From: Vibrio campbellii CAIM 519 = NBRC 15631 = ATCC 25920
GTDB taxonomy: Bacteria > Pseudomonadota > Gammaproteobacteria > Enterobacterales > Vibrionaceae
Direction of reading: 5' to 3'
NCBI RefSeq assembly: GCF_002163755.1
Contig: NZ_CP015864.1
Coordinates: 992,001-1,056,000, forward strand
DNA length: 64,000 nucleotides
The position numbers and the translations under genes were made by a program. Positions 1 to 8,742 of this stretch are shown here, one piece after another. The notes under the pieces were generated by a model. That model saw only the letters and a list, made by a program, of their open reading frames with translations, had not been told where the DNA came from and ran no database searches. Every line of letters starts with the position of its first letter. The stretch's first letter is position 1.

Positions 1-281
1 ACATCATCTTGCAAGAGATTGGTGGGTATTTTAACGATACAAGAAGAACTGCAACTGGTATGAGCTTGCTTCCCTTTCTCCATCAAGTGATCACCATGGT
101 GTGATTCAATACAGTCCGTATTGTTCACTCCCATTTTTTGATGAAGCTCAGATGCTCGATCTTTGCTTGTACTCACTTCGATTGGTGCCGTTGCTGCACG
201 CACGCTCGACGCAACACCCGTTAGCAACATGGCTAATAGACAGAGCATTGTCATCATGAATGTACGGTTAAAACTCAGCAT
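1..281 (-). CDS. Partial small secreted Cys/His-containing protein, unknown function
   Basis: The reading frame is open from an ATG at 281 leftwards to the window edge, so only the first 93 codons are visible and the 3' end is missing. The N-terminus is a convincing signal peptide: basic and polar residues, then a hydrophobic core (MLCLLAMLLTGVASS), then an Ala-Ala cleavage region near residues 29-30. The mature part has a Cys followed by an SHHGDH stretch and a later CSSSC. Such Cys/His spacing can bind metal, but I recognise no family. The start is the first ATG before the hydrophobic core. Confidence 0.5.
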   Translation of the reverse strand, partial: MLSFNRTFMMTMLCLLAMLLTGVASSVRAATAPIEVSTSKDRASELHQKMGVNNTDCIESHHGDHLMEKGKQAHTSCSSSCIVKIPTNLLQDD

Positions 282-474
282 ACAACTTCTTCAAAATACG
301 GTGGATCTTCATCATACAGAATCCTTCTTTTCATACAAGCCAATCACTTAGTGCCACCTTCACAAACCAGAGGATTCTTACGCTCTATACCGACCGCAAT
401 GCCAATAAAGCTTGAAATCACTATAAAACCTGAGTAATAGTTAGATCAGTTTTTGTACAAACAAGGAAAGATTA

Positions 475-780
475 ATGCTTAAAAAGAGATTTTTTAAAAC
501 AAAAGATGAAGTCGAAGTCACGTTCGAGCTAGACAAAAACCAGTGGGAGTCGATTCAAATTGCGGGTGATTTTAATAACTGGCAACCAGAACCAATGAAG
601 CTCGTTAAGAAAAGTGGCCAATTTAAATTTAAAACGCGCTTGCCGAAAGAACAAAATATCCAGTTCCGTTACCTATTTAACGAAGCCGAGTGGGAAAACG
701 ATCCACAAGCGGACGCATACGTACCAAATGGCTTTGGAAGCGATAACAGCGTTGTATGCACACAAGAGCGAATAGCTTAA
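475..780 (+). CDS. Isoamylase early-set / glycogen-binding-domain (CBM48-like) protein
   Basis: A 101-residue stand-alone protein that matches the early-set domain found at the N-terminus of glycogen-branching and debranching enzymes and in AMPK beta subunits. Visible hallmarks are the strand IQIAGDFNNWQP (about residues 27-39), a central K/G turn, and FRYLFNEAEWENDPQAD with the family's conserved W-x-N-D-P-x-A-D (about 60-74). There is no catalytic domain and no signal peptide, so it probably acts in the cytosol as a carbohydrate- or protein-binding module. The ATG has a good ribosome binding site (AAGGAAAG). A hairpin terminator follows directly. Confidence 0.8.
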   Translation: MLKKRFFKTKDEVEVTFELDKNQWESIQIAGDFNNWQPEPMKLVKKSGQFKFKTRLPKEQNIQFRYLFNEAEWENDPQADAYVPNGFGSDNSVVCTQERIA

Positions 781-795
781 GCACGCAATTCAGAA

Positions 796-822
796 ACAAA
801 GGCGCACCGAGTGCGCCTTTGT
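796..822 (+). terminator. Intrinsic terminator after the CBM48-like gene
   Basis: Stem ACAAAGGCGCAC / GTGCGCCTTTGT with a three-base loop, 16 bases after the stop codon. The T-rich tail is weak (TTATTGT). Confidence 0.7.
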
Positions 823-854
823 TATTGTCTAATTTTCATTGAGTTATTGCTCAT

Positions 855-872
855 TGTTGTTATATAACAACA
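855..872. promoter_or_regulatory. Perfect 18-bp palindrome upstream of the SDR gene, candidate operator
   Basis: TGTTGTTATATAACAACA is a perfect dyad lying 150 bp before the SDR start codon, outside any gene. The size fits a dimeric repressor site (TetR, MarR or similar). The cognate regulator is unknown. Confidence 0.45.
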
Positions 873-886
873 GTGTTTTAACTGAG

Positions 887-900
887 GTGATATATATCAA
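887..900. promoter_or_regulatory. FNR-like box
   Basis: GTGAT-ATAT-ATCAA matches the FNR consensus TTGAT-N4-ATCAA at nine of ten positions and lies upstream of the SDR gene. The overlap with CRP-like half sites leaves the factor uncertain. Confidence 0.3.
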
Positions 901-1022
901 CAAAACCCATTTCCTTAATATACCTCCATCGCAGCGAGACAGGTGTTATCAACTGAAAGTCGCTCTCAAATAAAAGCTATTCCTAGCGATGGCTACTCTT
1001 AAAACAATTAAGGAAACAAAAG

Positions 1023-1742
1023 ATGAAAAAACTGATTGTAATCACAGGTGGAAGTTCTGGTATTGGTGAAGCTATCGCACGCCGTCTAAGCGATGAAGGT
1101 CACCCACTTCTTCTTCTTGCTCGCCGTGTAGAGCGCTTAGAAGCACTAAACCTGCCAAACACGCTATGTGAGAAAGTAGACGTAACGGATAAAGCTTCAT
1201 TTGAAGCAGCAATTGCGAAAGCAGAAGAGAAGTTTGGTCCAGCTGACGCACTAGTAAACAACGCAGGCATGATGCTACTTGGTCAAATCGACACACAAGA
1301 TGCGTCAGAGTGGAAACGTATGTTCGACGTGAACGTACTTGGTTTGTTAAACGGCATGCAGTCAGTTCTAGCACCAATGAAAGCACGCAATAGCGGTACC
1401 ATCATCAACATCAGCTCGATCGCCGGTAAAAAGACGTTCCCAGATCATGCTGCTTACTGTGGTACCAAATTTGCCGTTCACGCTATTTCTGAAAACGTCC
1501 GTGAAGAAGTCGCTGCTTCAAACGTTCGTGTAACAACAATCGCTCCGGGTGCAGTAGAAACTGAACTGCTTTCTCACACTACATCACAAGAAATCAAAGA
1601 TGGTTACGGTGCGTGGAAAGAAGATATGGGCGGCGTTCTAGCTGCTGATGACATCGCACGTGCAGTTCTGTTTGCTTACCAACAACCACAAAACGTTTGC
1701 ATCCGTGAAATTGCTCTAGCACCAACTAAGCAACAACCTTAA
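1023..1742 (+). CDS. Short-chain dehydrogenase/reductase (classical SDR)
   Basis: A 239-residue cytosolic NAD(P)-dependent oxidoreductase of the classical SDR family; the substrate cannot be read from sequence. The Rossmann glycine motif T8-G-G-S-S-G-I-G15 is present, then NNAG (79-82) and the catalytic Ser131/132, Tyr145 and Lys149. Arg34-Arg35 after the second strand suggests a preference for NADP(H). Length is typical. The start has an AAGGAAAC ribosome binding site. It stands alone between two terminators, and an 18-bp palindrome plus an FNR-like box upstream suggest specific regulation. Confidence 0.9.
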   Translation: MKKLIVITGGSSGIGEAIARRLSDEGHPLLLLARRVERLEALNLPNTLCEKVDVTDKASFEAAIAKAEEKFGPADALVNNAGMMLLGQIDTQDASEWKRMFDVNVLGLLNGMQSVLAPMKARNSGTIINISSIAGKKTFPDHAAYCGTKFAVHAISENVREEVAASNVRVTTIAPGAVETELLSHTTSQEIKDGYGAWKEDMGGVLAADDIARAVLFAYQQPQNVCIREIALAPTKQQP

Positions 1743-1768
1743 TTTCTAAGGTTTAATGCAATATAATG

Positions 1769-1791
1769 AAAAGCGGCTCCAAGCCGCTTTT
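1769..1791 (+). terminator. Intrinsic terminator of the SDR gene
   Basis: AAAAGCGGCT / AGCCGCTTTT around a three-base loop, 27 bases after the stop codon, ending in TTTTA. The region up to 1995 holds no other supported gene. Confidence 0.8.
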
Positions 1792-1995
1792 ATTGATCTT
1801 TGCTTAGTCTTAAGCCTTCTAGAATATGAGAGGGTCATAACTGTCACATCCAAGACTTTCCTTCCACTTATCTCCCTTCCCCTCTACAAATTCATCATTG
1901 ATATCTATAAATCTCCTCTGACTCTTTGTCTCTATTGAAATCACTGACAAATTTGTTTAAGTTTCAGGGCTAATTCCTAAAAGCGCATCACGGCT

Positions 1996-2709
1996 ATGAA
2001 CGTACAAGACACCAAGCAATCACTTATCATCGTGGAAGATGACCCGAAACTGCAGGCTATGCTATGCGAATACTTTGAAGGACAAGGCTTTGAAGTTCTC
2101 AGCATAGACAACGGAACAGATGCGCCAGATGCGATCCTGGAAAGTCAACCTGATCTGGTGCTTCTCGACTTAATGCTACCTGGGCAAGATGGATTGAGCG
2201 TTTGTCGTCTGATTCGCGAATGCTACAAAGGTAAAGTATTAATGCTCACCGCCAGTGACGATGATTTTGACCACGTCGCTGCACTTGAAATTGGTGCCGA
2301 CGACTTTGTTACCAAGCCAATCAAACCACGTGTCTTGCTAGCCCGCATTCGAATGCTTTTACGTCGCAAAGAAGCGTCAAATGCAGATTCTGATACCTGT
2401 TTAGAAGTTGGGGTTCTATCGCTCAACCGCTTGCGTAAGACTTGTACGTTCAACCACGAACCGATCGCACTTACCGACGGTGAATTTGACTTACTCTGGG
2501 TACTCGCAAGCCATCCGGAACAAACCCTTTCTCGCGAGTGGCTTACTAAAACATTACGTGGTATCGAGTACGACGGCACAGACCGTACCATTGATAACCG
2601 TGTAGTAACGTTGCGTAAAAAGCTGGGAGACACGACAACACCACCTCAGAAGATCATTACAGTGCGTGGTAAAGGTTACTTGTTTATGCCCGACGCTTGG
2701 AACGCATAA
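1996..2709 (+). CDS. RstA-like OmpR-family response regulator
   Basis: A 237-residue two-domain regulator. The receiver domain spans about residues 8-122, with the acidic pair D15-D16, phosphoacceptor D58 (LVLLDLMLPG), T85 and K107. A winged-helix DNA-binding domain follows (about 137-236) and ends in VRGKGYLFMPDAW, very close to the end of Escherichia coli RstA. Its stop codon overlaps the start of the sensor kinase (TAATG), so the two are co-translated. The dgkA-eptA genes lie 2 kb downstream. Vibrio CarR/VprA systems control lipid A modification, so a role in envelope stress is a reasonable inference, but no binding site was identified. Confidence 0.9.
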   Translation: MNVQDTKQSLIIVEDDPKLQAMLCEYFEGQGFEVLSIDNGTDAPDAILESQPDLVLLDLMLPGQDGLSVCRLIRECYKGKVLMLTASDDDFDHVAALEIGADDFVTKPIKPRVLLARIRMLLRRKEASNADSDTCLEVGVLSLNRLRKTCTFNHEPIALTDGEFDLLWVLASHPEQTLSREWLTKTLRGIEYDGTDRTIDNRVVTLRKKLGDTTTPPQKIITVRGKGYLFMPDAWNA

Positions 2710-3995
2710 TGAAGCGAATTTATTTAGAAAGCTTCCTTGGTTTGATCATTCTTTTTATCGCCAGCTTATTTGGTTATGAGGTAATTGTTTATCAACTCAA
2801 TACCGACTACGACTACTTACTAGAAGAGCACGAAGCACAAGCTTTCCATGAGCTGATTTACCCGATTTATCAGGAAAAAGGCGAAGAGTACACAATTCAA
2901 CAACTCGAGAAGTTCGCTACCTCTAGCCATATGTTATTGATTGCCGAGGAAATGAAAAGCGTTCCTTCGCAGATACAACAAGTGTTCGATGAAGATCCCT
3001 CCATCAATACTGCCTTTGATGAGGAGCGGGACTTATGGTTCCGCTTCGAACCCGGTTCACCCACGTTTAAATTAAGTCAAAATCCCAACAGCCCCATTAT
3101 TCAAGCCATCAACTTTGATGACAACATTGTGTGGCTTTTCTTTCTCGCGGGCTTCGCGCTTTACTGTGTCCTATTAATTTGGTTCTTGAGCCGTCGCGTT
3201 CGTGAGCTAGAAAAGGTTACCATAGCCTTTGCCTCTGGTGATTTTAATGCAAGAGCAGATACGTCTAGCAGCAAATCCGTTGGTACGCTGAATAAAAGCT
3301 TCAACCATATGGCCGATAAAGTATCACGACTGATCACCACCAACAGAATGCTTACCAATGCGGTAGCGCATGAGCTACGCACGCCTATTTTCCGTCTCCA
3401 ATGGCAAGCGGATCTGCTTGCTGACGCTTCATTGAATCAACAGCAGCAAAAGTATGTCGACAGTATTGTGGAGGACATCGATGAGATGGAAAGCATGGTT
3501 GAAGAGCTACTGTATTACGCGAAGATGGAGCGACCAAATGCCGAAATTCAGACATCATCCGTCGCTCTATCAAGCTTTACCCAATCGCTTTTACCCAAGT
3601 GGCAACGCGACACACAACTGTCTGTCTTGATTGATGACTCGAGTTCACCAATGACAACCATTGAAGCGGACCCGCAATTGCTCAAACGCGCTTTAGATAA
3701 TCTACTGCGAAATGCAATGCGCTATGCTCAGAACCAAATCGTACTAGAGATCGTCGAGTCACCTGATAAATCATGCATTCGCATTCATGATGACGGTTGT
3801 GGTGTCGAAGAAAAAGATTGGCCCCATTTATTTGATGCGTTTTATAGTGCCGACAAATCACGTAACAAGAGCACCAGTGGTTTTGGCTTAGGGCTTGCCA
3901 TCGTCAAACAGATTGTCGAATTACAAAAAGGAGAAGTCTCCATTTCGCATAGCCCGTACGGCGGCGCATGCTTTACGATCTACTTTCCTAATTAA
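2709..3995 (+). CDS. RstB-like sensor histidine kinase
   Basis: A 428-residue inner-membrane kinase. TM1 is at about residues 5-28, a periplasmic sensor region of about 110 residues follows, and TM2 is at about 142-163. Next come a HAMP domain, a HisKA dimerisation segment with H221 in VAHELRTP, and an HATPase domain with the N box (NLLRNAMRYA), G1 (DDGCGV) and G2 (GFGLGLAIV) motifs. I chose the ATG at 2709, which overlaps the regulator's TAA, over an upstream ATG at 2697 because the signal-anchor then begins MKRIY as in RstB proteins. The ligand is unknown. It forms an operon with the response regulator. Confidence 0.9.
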   Translation: MKRIYLESFLGLIILFIASLFGYEVIVYQLNTDYDYLLEEHEAQAFHELIYPIYQEKGEEYTIQQLEKFATSSHMLLIAEEMKSVPSQIQQVFDEDPSINTAFDEERDLWFRFEPGSPTFKLSQNPNSPIIQAINFDDNIVWLFFLAGFALYCVLLIWFLSRRVRELEKVTIAFASGDFNARADTSSSKSVGTLNKSFNHMADKVSRLITTNRMLTNAVAHELRTPIFRLQWQADLLADASLNQQQQKYVDSIVEDIDEMESMVEELLYYAKMERPNAEIQTSSVALSSFTQSLLPKWQRDTQLSVLIDDSSSPMTTIEADPQLLKRALDNLLRNAMRYAQNQIVLEIVESPDKSCIRIHDDGCGVEEKDWPHLFDAFYSADKSRNKSTSGFGLGLAIVKQIVELQKGEVSISHSPYGGACFTIYFPN

Positions 3996-4128
3996 ATTCA
4001 TAAACTTATCAACAATCGCATTATCGAGATTACAAAAGACGACACTTCTATACAATCCGCTTACAGTTTCCCTCAATAAAACAGTGTACAATTTTCCTAT
4101 TGATTCACACCAGTAATTGATTAGTACA

Positions 4129-4521
4129 ATGTGTAAACCAATTCTTCTCGGTACTCTTTCATCCGCACTGACGGCGTGTGCGTACAATCAAGCACCCGTT
4201 GTTGATATGACCAATGTCGACCAAGCGCAATACGAACAAGATTTTGCCTATTGCCAAGGCTACTCAGAAAAGGTGGATAAAGGCGAAGCAGCAAAAACAG
4301 AAGCACAAAATGGTGCAACCACTGGCGCATTAGTAGGCGCAGTTGCCGGCGCACTGGAGAATGGCATCGGTGGTGCTGCTGTAGGCGCGGTGGCGGGTAC
4401 GGCTGTTGGCGCAGGCGCAGGTGCCGTTGGTGGTGCAAATGACTCGACAAAAACTCAAGCACTTGTTCTACGCAAGTGTCTAGCGAATAAGGGCTACACA
4501 GTCTACGACCTAGAGTCATAG
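4129..4521 (+). CDS. Glycine-zipper lipoprotein
   Basis: A 130-residue protein whose ATG at 4129 gives a short lipoprotein signal with lipobox L14-T-A-C17. The centre (about residues 65-110) is an alternating Gly/Ala segment (GALVGAVAGALENGIGGAAV and onward) typical of glycine-zipper proteins of the outer membrane, flanked by soluble stretches with a single Cys each. A TTG twelve bases upstream is less likely as the start. The role is probably structural in the envelope; no enzyme motif is visible. Confidence 0.75.
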   Translation: MCKPILLGTLSSALTACAYNQAPVVDMTNVDQAQYEQDFAYCQGYSEKVDKGEAAKTEAQNGATTGALVGAVAGALENGIGGAAVGAVAGTAVGAGAGAVGGANDSTKTQALVLRKCLANKGYTVYDLES

Positions 4522-4638
4522 GGTACAAACCCGCATCAATTAGACAAAATTTGGTGTCGGCGTATATCTTTTTCACAAATGTTACACGCCCGCTCCATTA
4601 GTTTCATTTTTTCCCAATTCGATGCACTTCTGTCATCA

Positions 4639-4672
4639 GGGGAGGCTTATCCCTCGAAGCCTCCCTCTTTTT
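4639..4672 (+). terminator. Intrinsic terminator between the lipoprotein gene and dgkA
   Basis: GGGAGGCTT / AAGCCTCCC with an eight-base loop followed by TCTTTTT. It ends the lipoprotein transcript, or acts as an attenuator 27 bases before dgkA. Confidence 0.75.
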
Positions 4673-4698
4673 GGGCTTAGCAGTCAAAAGGCCATATT

Positions 4699-5055
4699 TT
4701 GAAACCAGGTAAAACAGGCATTCGCCGGATATTGGACGCAACCGGCTACTCACTTCAAGGATTGAAAGCTGCGTGGATTCACGAAGCCGCTTTCAGACAA
4801 GAGCTGGTACTCACACTCGTACTATCTATCTGTGCATTTTTGCTTCCTGTCACCACCTTAGAACGCATCATGATGATTAGCAGCCTTCTGTTGGTCGTGA
4901 TTGTTGAATTGATTAATTCCGCCATCGAAGCGGTTGTAGATCGTGTCAGCGATGACTGGCATGAACTCAGTGGAAGAGCCAAAGACATTGGCTCAGCAGC
5001 TGTATTTGTTGCACTTTTTCTTGCCCTATTTGTTTGGGCGTCGATTTTACTTTAG
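4699..5055 (+). CDS. dgkA: Diacylglycerol kinase
   Basis: A 118-residue trimeric integral-membrane kinase that phosphorylates diacylglycerol to phosphatidic acid at the inner membrane. The signature AAWIHEAAFRQE and the active-site stretch VVIVELINSAIEAVVDRVSD (about residues 60-81), followed by HELSGRAKDIGSAAV, match the E. coli enzyme closely, with three transmembrane helices. The start appears to be TTG at 4699 (MKPGKTGIRR); no in-frame ATG lies before the conserved part. It is 21 bp before eptA. This makes biochemical sense because lipid A phosphoethanolamine transfer releases diacylglycerol from phosphatidylethanolamine. Confidence 0.95.
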   Translation: MKPGKTGIRRILDATGYSLQGLKAAWIHEAAFRQELVLTLVLSICAFLLPVTTLERIMMISSLLLVVIVELINSAIEAVVDRVSDDWHELSGRAKDIGSAAVFVALFLALFVWASILL

Positions 5056-5076
5056 TCACACCGAAGCGGATCAATT

Positions 5077-6729
5077 ATGAAGACAATTGAACTCCCAACT
5101 AAAGGTATCTCATATGTTACCTTTACATTCTTACTCGCTTTGTACTTCGCTCTTGTAGTAAACATTCCAATTTACAAAGAGTTAGTACACATCTTCTCAA
5201 GCCTTGATCAAGTCAAGATCGGTTTTATTATTACAATTCCTATCTTCTTTTTTGCCGCGTTGAATTTCCTGTTTAACCTATTCAGCTGGCCTTGGATCAG
5301 CAAACCTTTCTTTATCCTATTATTGATAACATCGGGCATGGTGAGTTACGCAAGCTACAACTATGGCACCCTGTTCGATACGGATATGATCACCAACATC
5401 GTAGAGACGGACAGCAGTGAAGCCAGTTCATACTTAAGTGCCTACTCAGTTATCTGGACACTGATTATGGGAGTTGTTCCCGCTATCTTGGTCCTCAAGG
5501 TGAAACTCAAGCCCATAGAAGGTAAATGGCTTCGATTTACATTAACTAAAGCCGTATCTATGCTGGCTTCATTGGCGATAATCGCCGTGATTGCAGGTTT
5601 GTACTACCAAGACTATGCGTCTGTCGGCCGAAACAATAGTTACCTAAAGAAAGTCATCATCCCTACTCAGTATGTGTATGCCATTTCTAGCTACGTAAAA
5701 GAAAATTACTTAACGACGCCAGAGCCTTACCGCGAAATTGGTACGGATGCAAAACAGTCCCAACTAACACTGGAACAAGCAAAAGAAAAACCGACGCTGC
5801 TTGTCTTTGTGCTAGGTGAAACGGCACGTACTCAAAACTACCAAATCAACGGTTATGATCGTGAAACCAACCCGTACACCAGCAAGTTAGACGTGATTTC
5901 ATTCCAAGACGTCTCTTCTTGCGGGACGGCGACCGCGGTTTCTGTGCCTTGTATGTTCTCTCAATTACCTCGCAGTGATTTCGACCGTAGCAAAGCAGAT
6001 AACCAAGACAATGCCTTAGATATCATGCAACGTGCTGGCATCGATCTCATGTGGAAAGAAAATGACGGTGGTGACAAAGGCGTAGCCCATAAGATCAACA
6101 AAATTGAAGTCGATCGCAGACAAAAAAATGAATTTTGCAACGGCAGCACCTGCTATGACATTGCATTGCTTGAAAACATCGAAGAACAAATTGGTGGCAT
6201 GAAAGGTAACCGCCTTGTTGCATTACACCTCATTGGCAGTCATGGGCCGACGTATTTCCAACGTTACCCGAAAGACAAAGCTTTCTTTCAACCAGACTGT
6301 CCTCGTGCAGACATTGAAAACTGTAGCGTTGAGCAAATCGTTAACTCCTACGACAACACGATTAGCTACACAGACTTCGTCTTGGATCAAACCATTGCGA
6401 AATTGAAAACGTTAGAAGACAAATACAATACCGCGATGATCTACGTCTCTGACCACGGCGAGTCTTTGGGCGAAAATGGCTTGTTCTTACATGGCATGCC
6501 ATACGGGTTGGCACCAGATTTTCAAAAACGCGTACCCATGATGGTTTGGATGTCTCCTAGCTTTAAACAAGCCAAGCACATCGATGCCAATTGCTTGGCA
6601 CAAGAAGCCCAGCAAACAGCAACGCATTCACACGATAATGTATTCCACTCGTTGTTGGGAATCATGGATGTTGAAACTAATGCCTATGACGGTAAGTTGG
6701 ATATCTTTAAAACGTGCAGAACCTCTTAA
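5077..6729 (+). CDS. eptA: Lipid A phosphoethanolamine transferase
   Basis: A 550-residue inner-membrane enzyme that moves phosphoethanolamine from phosphatidylethanolamine to lipid A and so lowers the negative charge of the outer membrane. About five transmembrane helices lie in residues 1-185, followed by a periplasmic alkaline-phosphatase/sulfatase-fold domain. The catalytic motif GETARTQNY carries zinc ligand E248 and nucleophile T249. DHGES (D459-H460) and LFLHG near 470 supply further metal ligands. Paired Cys residues in the periplasmic domain fit the family's disulfides. It is the EptA/MCR family. It lies downstream of dgkA and a two-component system, a common arrangement for polymyxin-type resistance. 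Confidence 0.93.
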   Translation: MKTIELPTKGISYVTFTFLLALYFALVVNIPIYKELVHIFSSLDQVKIGFIITIPIFFFAALNFLFNLFSWPWISKPFFILLLITSGMVSYASYNYGTLFDTDMITNIVETDSSEASSYLSAYSVIWTLIMGVVPAILVLKVKLKPIEGKWLRFTLTKAVSMLASLAIIAVIAGLYYQDYASVGRNNSYLKKVIIPTQYVYAISSYVKENYLTTPEPYREIGTDAKQSQLTLEQAKEKPTLLVFVLGETARTQNYQINGYDRETNPYTSKLDVISFQDVSSCGTATAVSVPCMFSQLPRSDFDRSKADNQDNALDIMQRAGIDLMWKENDGGDKGVAHKINKIEVDRRQKNEFCNGSTCYDIALLENIEEQIGGMKGNRLVALHLIGSHGPTYFQRYPKDKAFFQPDCPRADIENCSVEQIVNSYDNTISYTDFVLDQTIAKLKTLEDKYNTAMIYVSDHGESLGENGLFLHGMPYGLAPDFQKRVPMMVWMSPSFKQAKHIDANCLAQEAQQTATHSHDNVFHSLLGIMDVETNAYDGKLDIFKTCRTS

Positions 6730-6769
6730 CGAGCTCTTGTAGGAGTTCGTAACAAGACAATATGAAAGT

Positions 6770-6802
6770 AAAGCCTGACCACGACGTGAGTCAGGCTTTT
6801 TA
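6770..6802 (+). terminator. Intrinsic terminator of dgkA-eptA
   Basis: AAAGCCTGAC / GTCAGGCTTT with a ten-base loop, ending in TTTTTA. Confidence 0.85.
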
Positions 6803-6876
6803 TGACACCTCGCTCCCAGAAATGCCAGCAGTTAAGGCTATAATATTGGCCTCATTAACAAACAAAGCAGAACCAA

Positions 6877-7809
6877 ATGAAAATTGGCATCATTGGCTTG
6901 GGTGATATAGCTCAGAAAGCCTACCTACCTGTTATCACTCAACTTCCAAACGTTGAACTCGTATTTTGTACCCGCAACGCGAACACACTTAATACCCTCT
7001 CACAACAATATCGAATAGCAGAAACCTGCCTAGACTATCGACAACTGGTTGGTATGGGTGTCGATGCGGTCATGATTCACGCTGCTACCCACGTTCACCC
7101 TCAAATTGCCGCTTTCTTTTTAGAACAAGGCATCCCGACCTTCGTCGATAAACCTTTAGCTGATAGCGCCGCAGAGGTAGAAAAGCTTTACGATCTTGCA
7201 GAGCGCGTGAAACAGCCTTTATATATTGGTTTTAATCGCCGTTATATTCCGCTCTACAACCAACATATGTTTGGAGTACAGCGAGGCGAACTTTCAGGCA
7301 TGAAATCACTGCGCTGGGAGAAGAACCGTCATCAATTACCCGGTGATATTCGCACGTTCATTTTCGATGACTTTATCCACCCTCTCGATAGTATAAACAT
7401 CACGGCCAAAGCCGATCTGCAAAACGCCTACATCACACATCAAATGGATGGTGACCAGCTGGCGCGCCTTGATATCCAATGGCAGCATGGTGACACACTG
7501 CTTCATGCTTCAATGAACCGCCACTTTGGTATCACGACGGAGCGTGTTCAAGCTTGCTACGCAAACAAAGCGATGGAGTTTGATTCGTTTGTTGAAGGGA
7601 AACTGTGGCAAGATAATCAGGAGCAGAAATTGAGCTTAAAAGATTGGACACCAATGCTAACAAGTAAAGGTTTCTACTCTATGTTGCTAGACTGGTTTGA
7701 AGTGATTCAATCAGGCAACATCGCACCTGAAATCGTCGCACGCAATATTGCTAGCCACCAACTTGCAGAAGCGATTTGTCAGCATATTGAACAAGCCGTG
7801 CATCGATAA
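6877..7809 (+). CDS. Gfo/Idh/MocA-family oxidoreductase
   Basis: A 310-residue NAD(P)-dependent dehydrogenase-like protein. The N-terminal Rossmann fold begins with IGIIGLGDIAQ (G7-x-G9-D-I-A), and the family's EKP-like motif appears as V-D-K92-P with the catalytic Lys. A C-terminal alpha/beta domain follows (about 125-305), with the active-site region DDFIHPLDS near residue 165. It resembles MviM-type proteins. The substrate, probably a sugar or cyclitol, is not evident. Its stop codon directly abuts the stop of the convergent regulator gene. Confidence 0.87.
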   Translation: MKIGIIGLGDIAQKAYLPVITQLPNVELVFCTRNANTLNTLSQQYRIAETCLDYRQLVGMGVDAVMIHAATHVHPQIAAFFLEQGIPTFVDKPLADSAAEVEKLYDLAERVKQPLYIGFNRRYIPLYNQHMFGVQRGELSGMKSLRWEKNRHQLPGDIRTFIFDDFIHPLDSINITAKADLQNAYITHQMDGDQLARLDIQWQHGDTLLHASMNRHFGITTERVQACYANKAMEFDSFVEGKLWQDNQEQKLSLKDWTPMLTSKGFYSMLLDWFEVIQSGNIAPEIVARNIASHQLAEAICQHIEQAVHR

Positions 7810-8742
7810 CTAAGCACTAAAACGAGCGCGGAACGCTTTGGGTGCCAATCCCATGGTTTTAATGAACACTTTGCGAAACGCGCTCGCATCTTGATACCCA
7901 ACTTGGTAAGCAATCACCTCAAACGCTAAGTTGCTCGATTCGAGTAAATCACACGCTTTTTGCACACGAAGATGTTGTAAGTATTGATTCAAGTTCAAAC
8001 CTGTGGCTTTTTGAAAACGTCTTTGTAGCGTTCGTTCAGTCAAACAACTGATTTCTGATAAAGATTGATTTGAAATCACTTGTGAGAAGTGGTCCGCCAT
8101 GTAATGTTGAACATTCAGTACCGCACTATCTCCATGTTGCAAATTAGGCATGAACTGCTGATAGAAGCGTTGCTCTCTCGCACCAGTATCTACTACCAGC
8201 ATCTTTCCCAGTAAACGCATCACCGTCGGCGTACTTAACTGAGAAACAAGCTCTAGGCCCAAATCAAGCCAAGACATCATGCCACCAGCAGTAATAACAC
8301 TGCCTTCGTTGATTAAAATTGACTCCTGCTTCATTGCTACATGAGGGAATTGCTCTCTAAACAATCCCGCTAATGCCCAGTGCGTTGTGCACGTTTTGTT
8401 GTTCAGCAAACCAGCATGAGCAAGAATAAAGGCACCAGCGCAAGCTGAAGCGACAATTGCCCCTGCGCTATGTTGTCCCGATAGCCAAGCCATTAGTTGT
8501 TGATTGGGCGCTAAATAATATTGCTCTTCACCACTAGGTGGTAATAAAACTACCGAGTAATCCTTATGAGTATACGTGCTTTCTCCATTGATCATTTCCG
8601 TACAAAAGCGCTTCCCTACCCCCACTTCAATAGCGGCACTATTTGCTGTTTCAAACAGCTCCAGCAAGCCATAAATCGACGCTTTTGAACTGCCCGGGTA
8701 ATCCACAATTGCGATATTAAACTCTTGCATACTACCTGTCAT
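7810..8742 (-). CDS. GlxA-type transcriptional regulator (DJ-1/PfpI domain plus AraC HTH)
   Basis: A 310-residue regulator. The N-terminal half is a DJ-1/PfpI-like class I amidotransferase fold, including the nucleophile-elbow region VASACAGAFILA. The C-terminal 100 residues form an AraC/XylS double helix-turn-helix ending in YQVGYQDASAFRKVFIKTMG. I prefer the ATG at 8742, which has AGGTT at good spacing, over the ATG at 8772. It points away from the downstream small gene and MFS transporter across a 300-bp divergent region, so regulating the transporter is an inference from position only. Confidence 0.88.
   Translation of the reverse strand: MTGSMQEFNIAIVDYPGSSKASIYGLLELFETANSAAIEVGVGKRFCTEMINGESTYTHKDYSVVLLPPSGEEQYYLAPNQQLMAWLSGQHSAGAIVASACAGAFILAHAGLLNNKTCTTHWALAGLFREQFPHVAMKQESILINEGSVITAGGMMSWLDLGLELVSQLSTPTVMRLLGKMLVVDTGAREQRFYQQFMPNLQHGDSAVLNVQHYMADHFSQVISNQSLSEISCLTERTLQRRFQKATGLNLNQYLQHLRVQKACDLLESSNLAFEVIAYQVGYQDASAFRKVFIKTMGLAPKAFRARFSA

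Noticed and set aside
1839..1856. GGTCATAACTGTCAC upstream of the RstA-like gene as a PHO box.
   Set aside because: The two half sites are nine bases apart start to start instead of eleven.
1756..1938. A 60-codon plus-strand frame after the SDR gene.
   Set aside because: It begins inside the SDR terminator hairpin and has no ribosome binding site.
4117..4128. TTG at 4117 as the lipoprotein start.
   Set aside because: The ATG at 4129 gives a standard lipoprotein signal; the extra four residues add nothing.
4121..4576. A 151-codon minus-strand frame opposite the glycine-zipper lipoprotein.
   Set aside because: Its Leu/Arg/His-rich sequence is the expected antisense of GGC/GCA-rich codons; no ribosome binding site.
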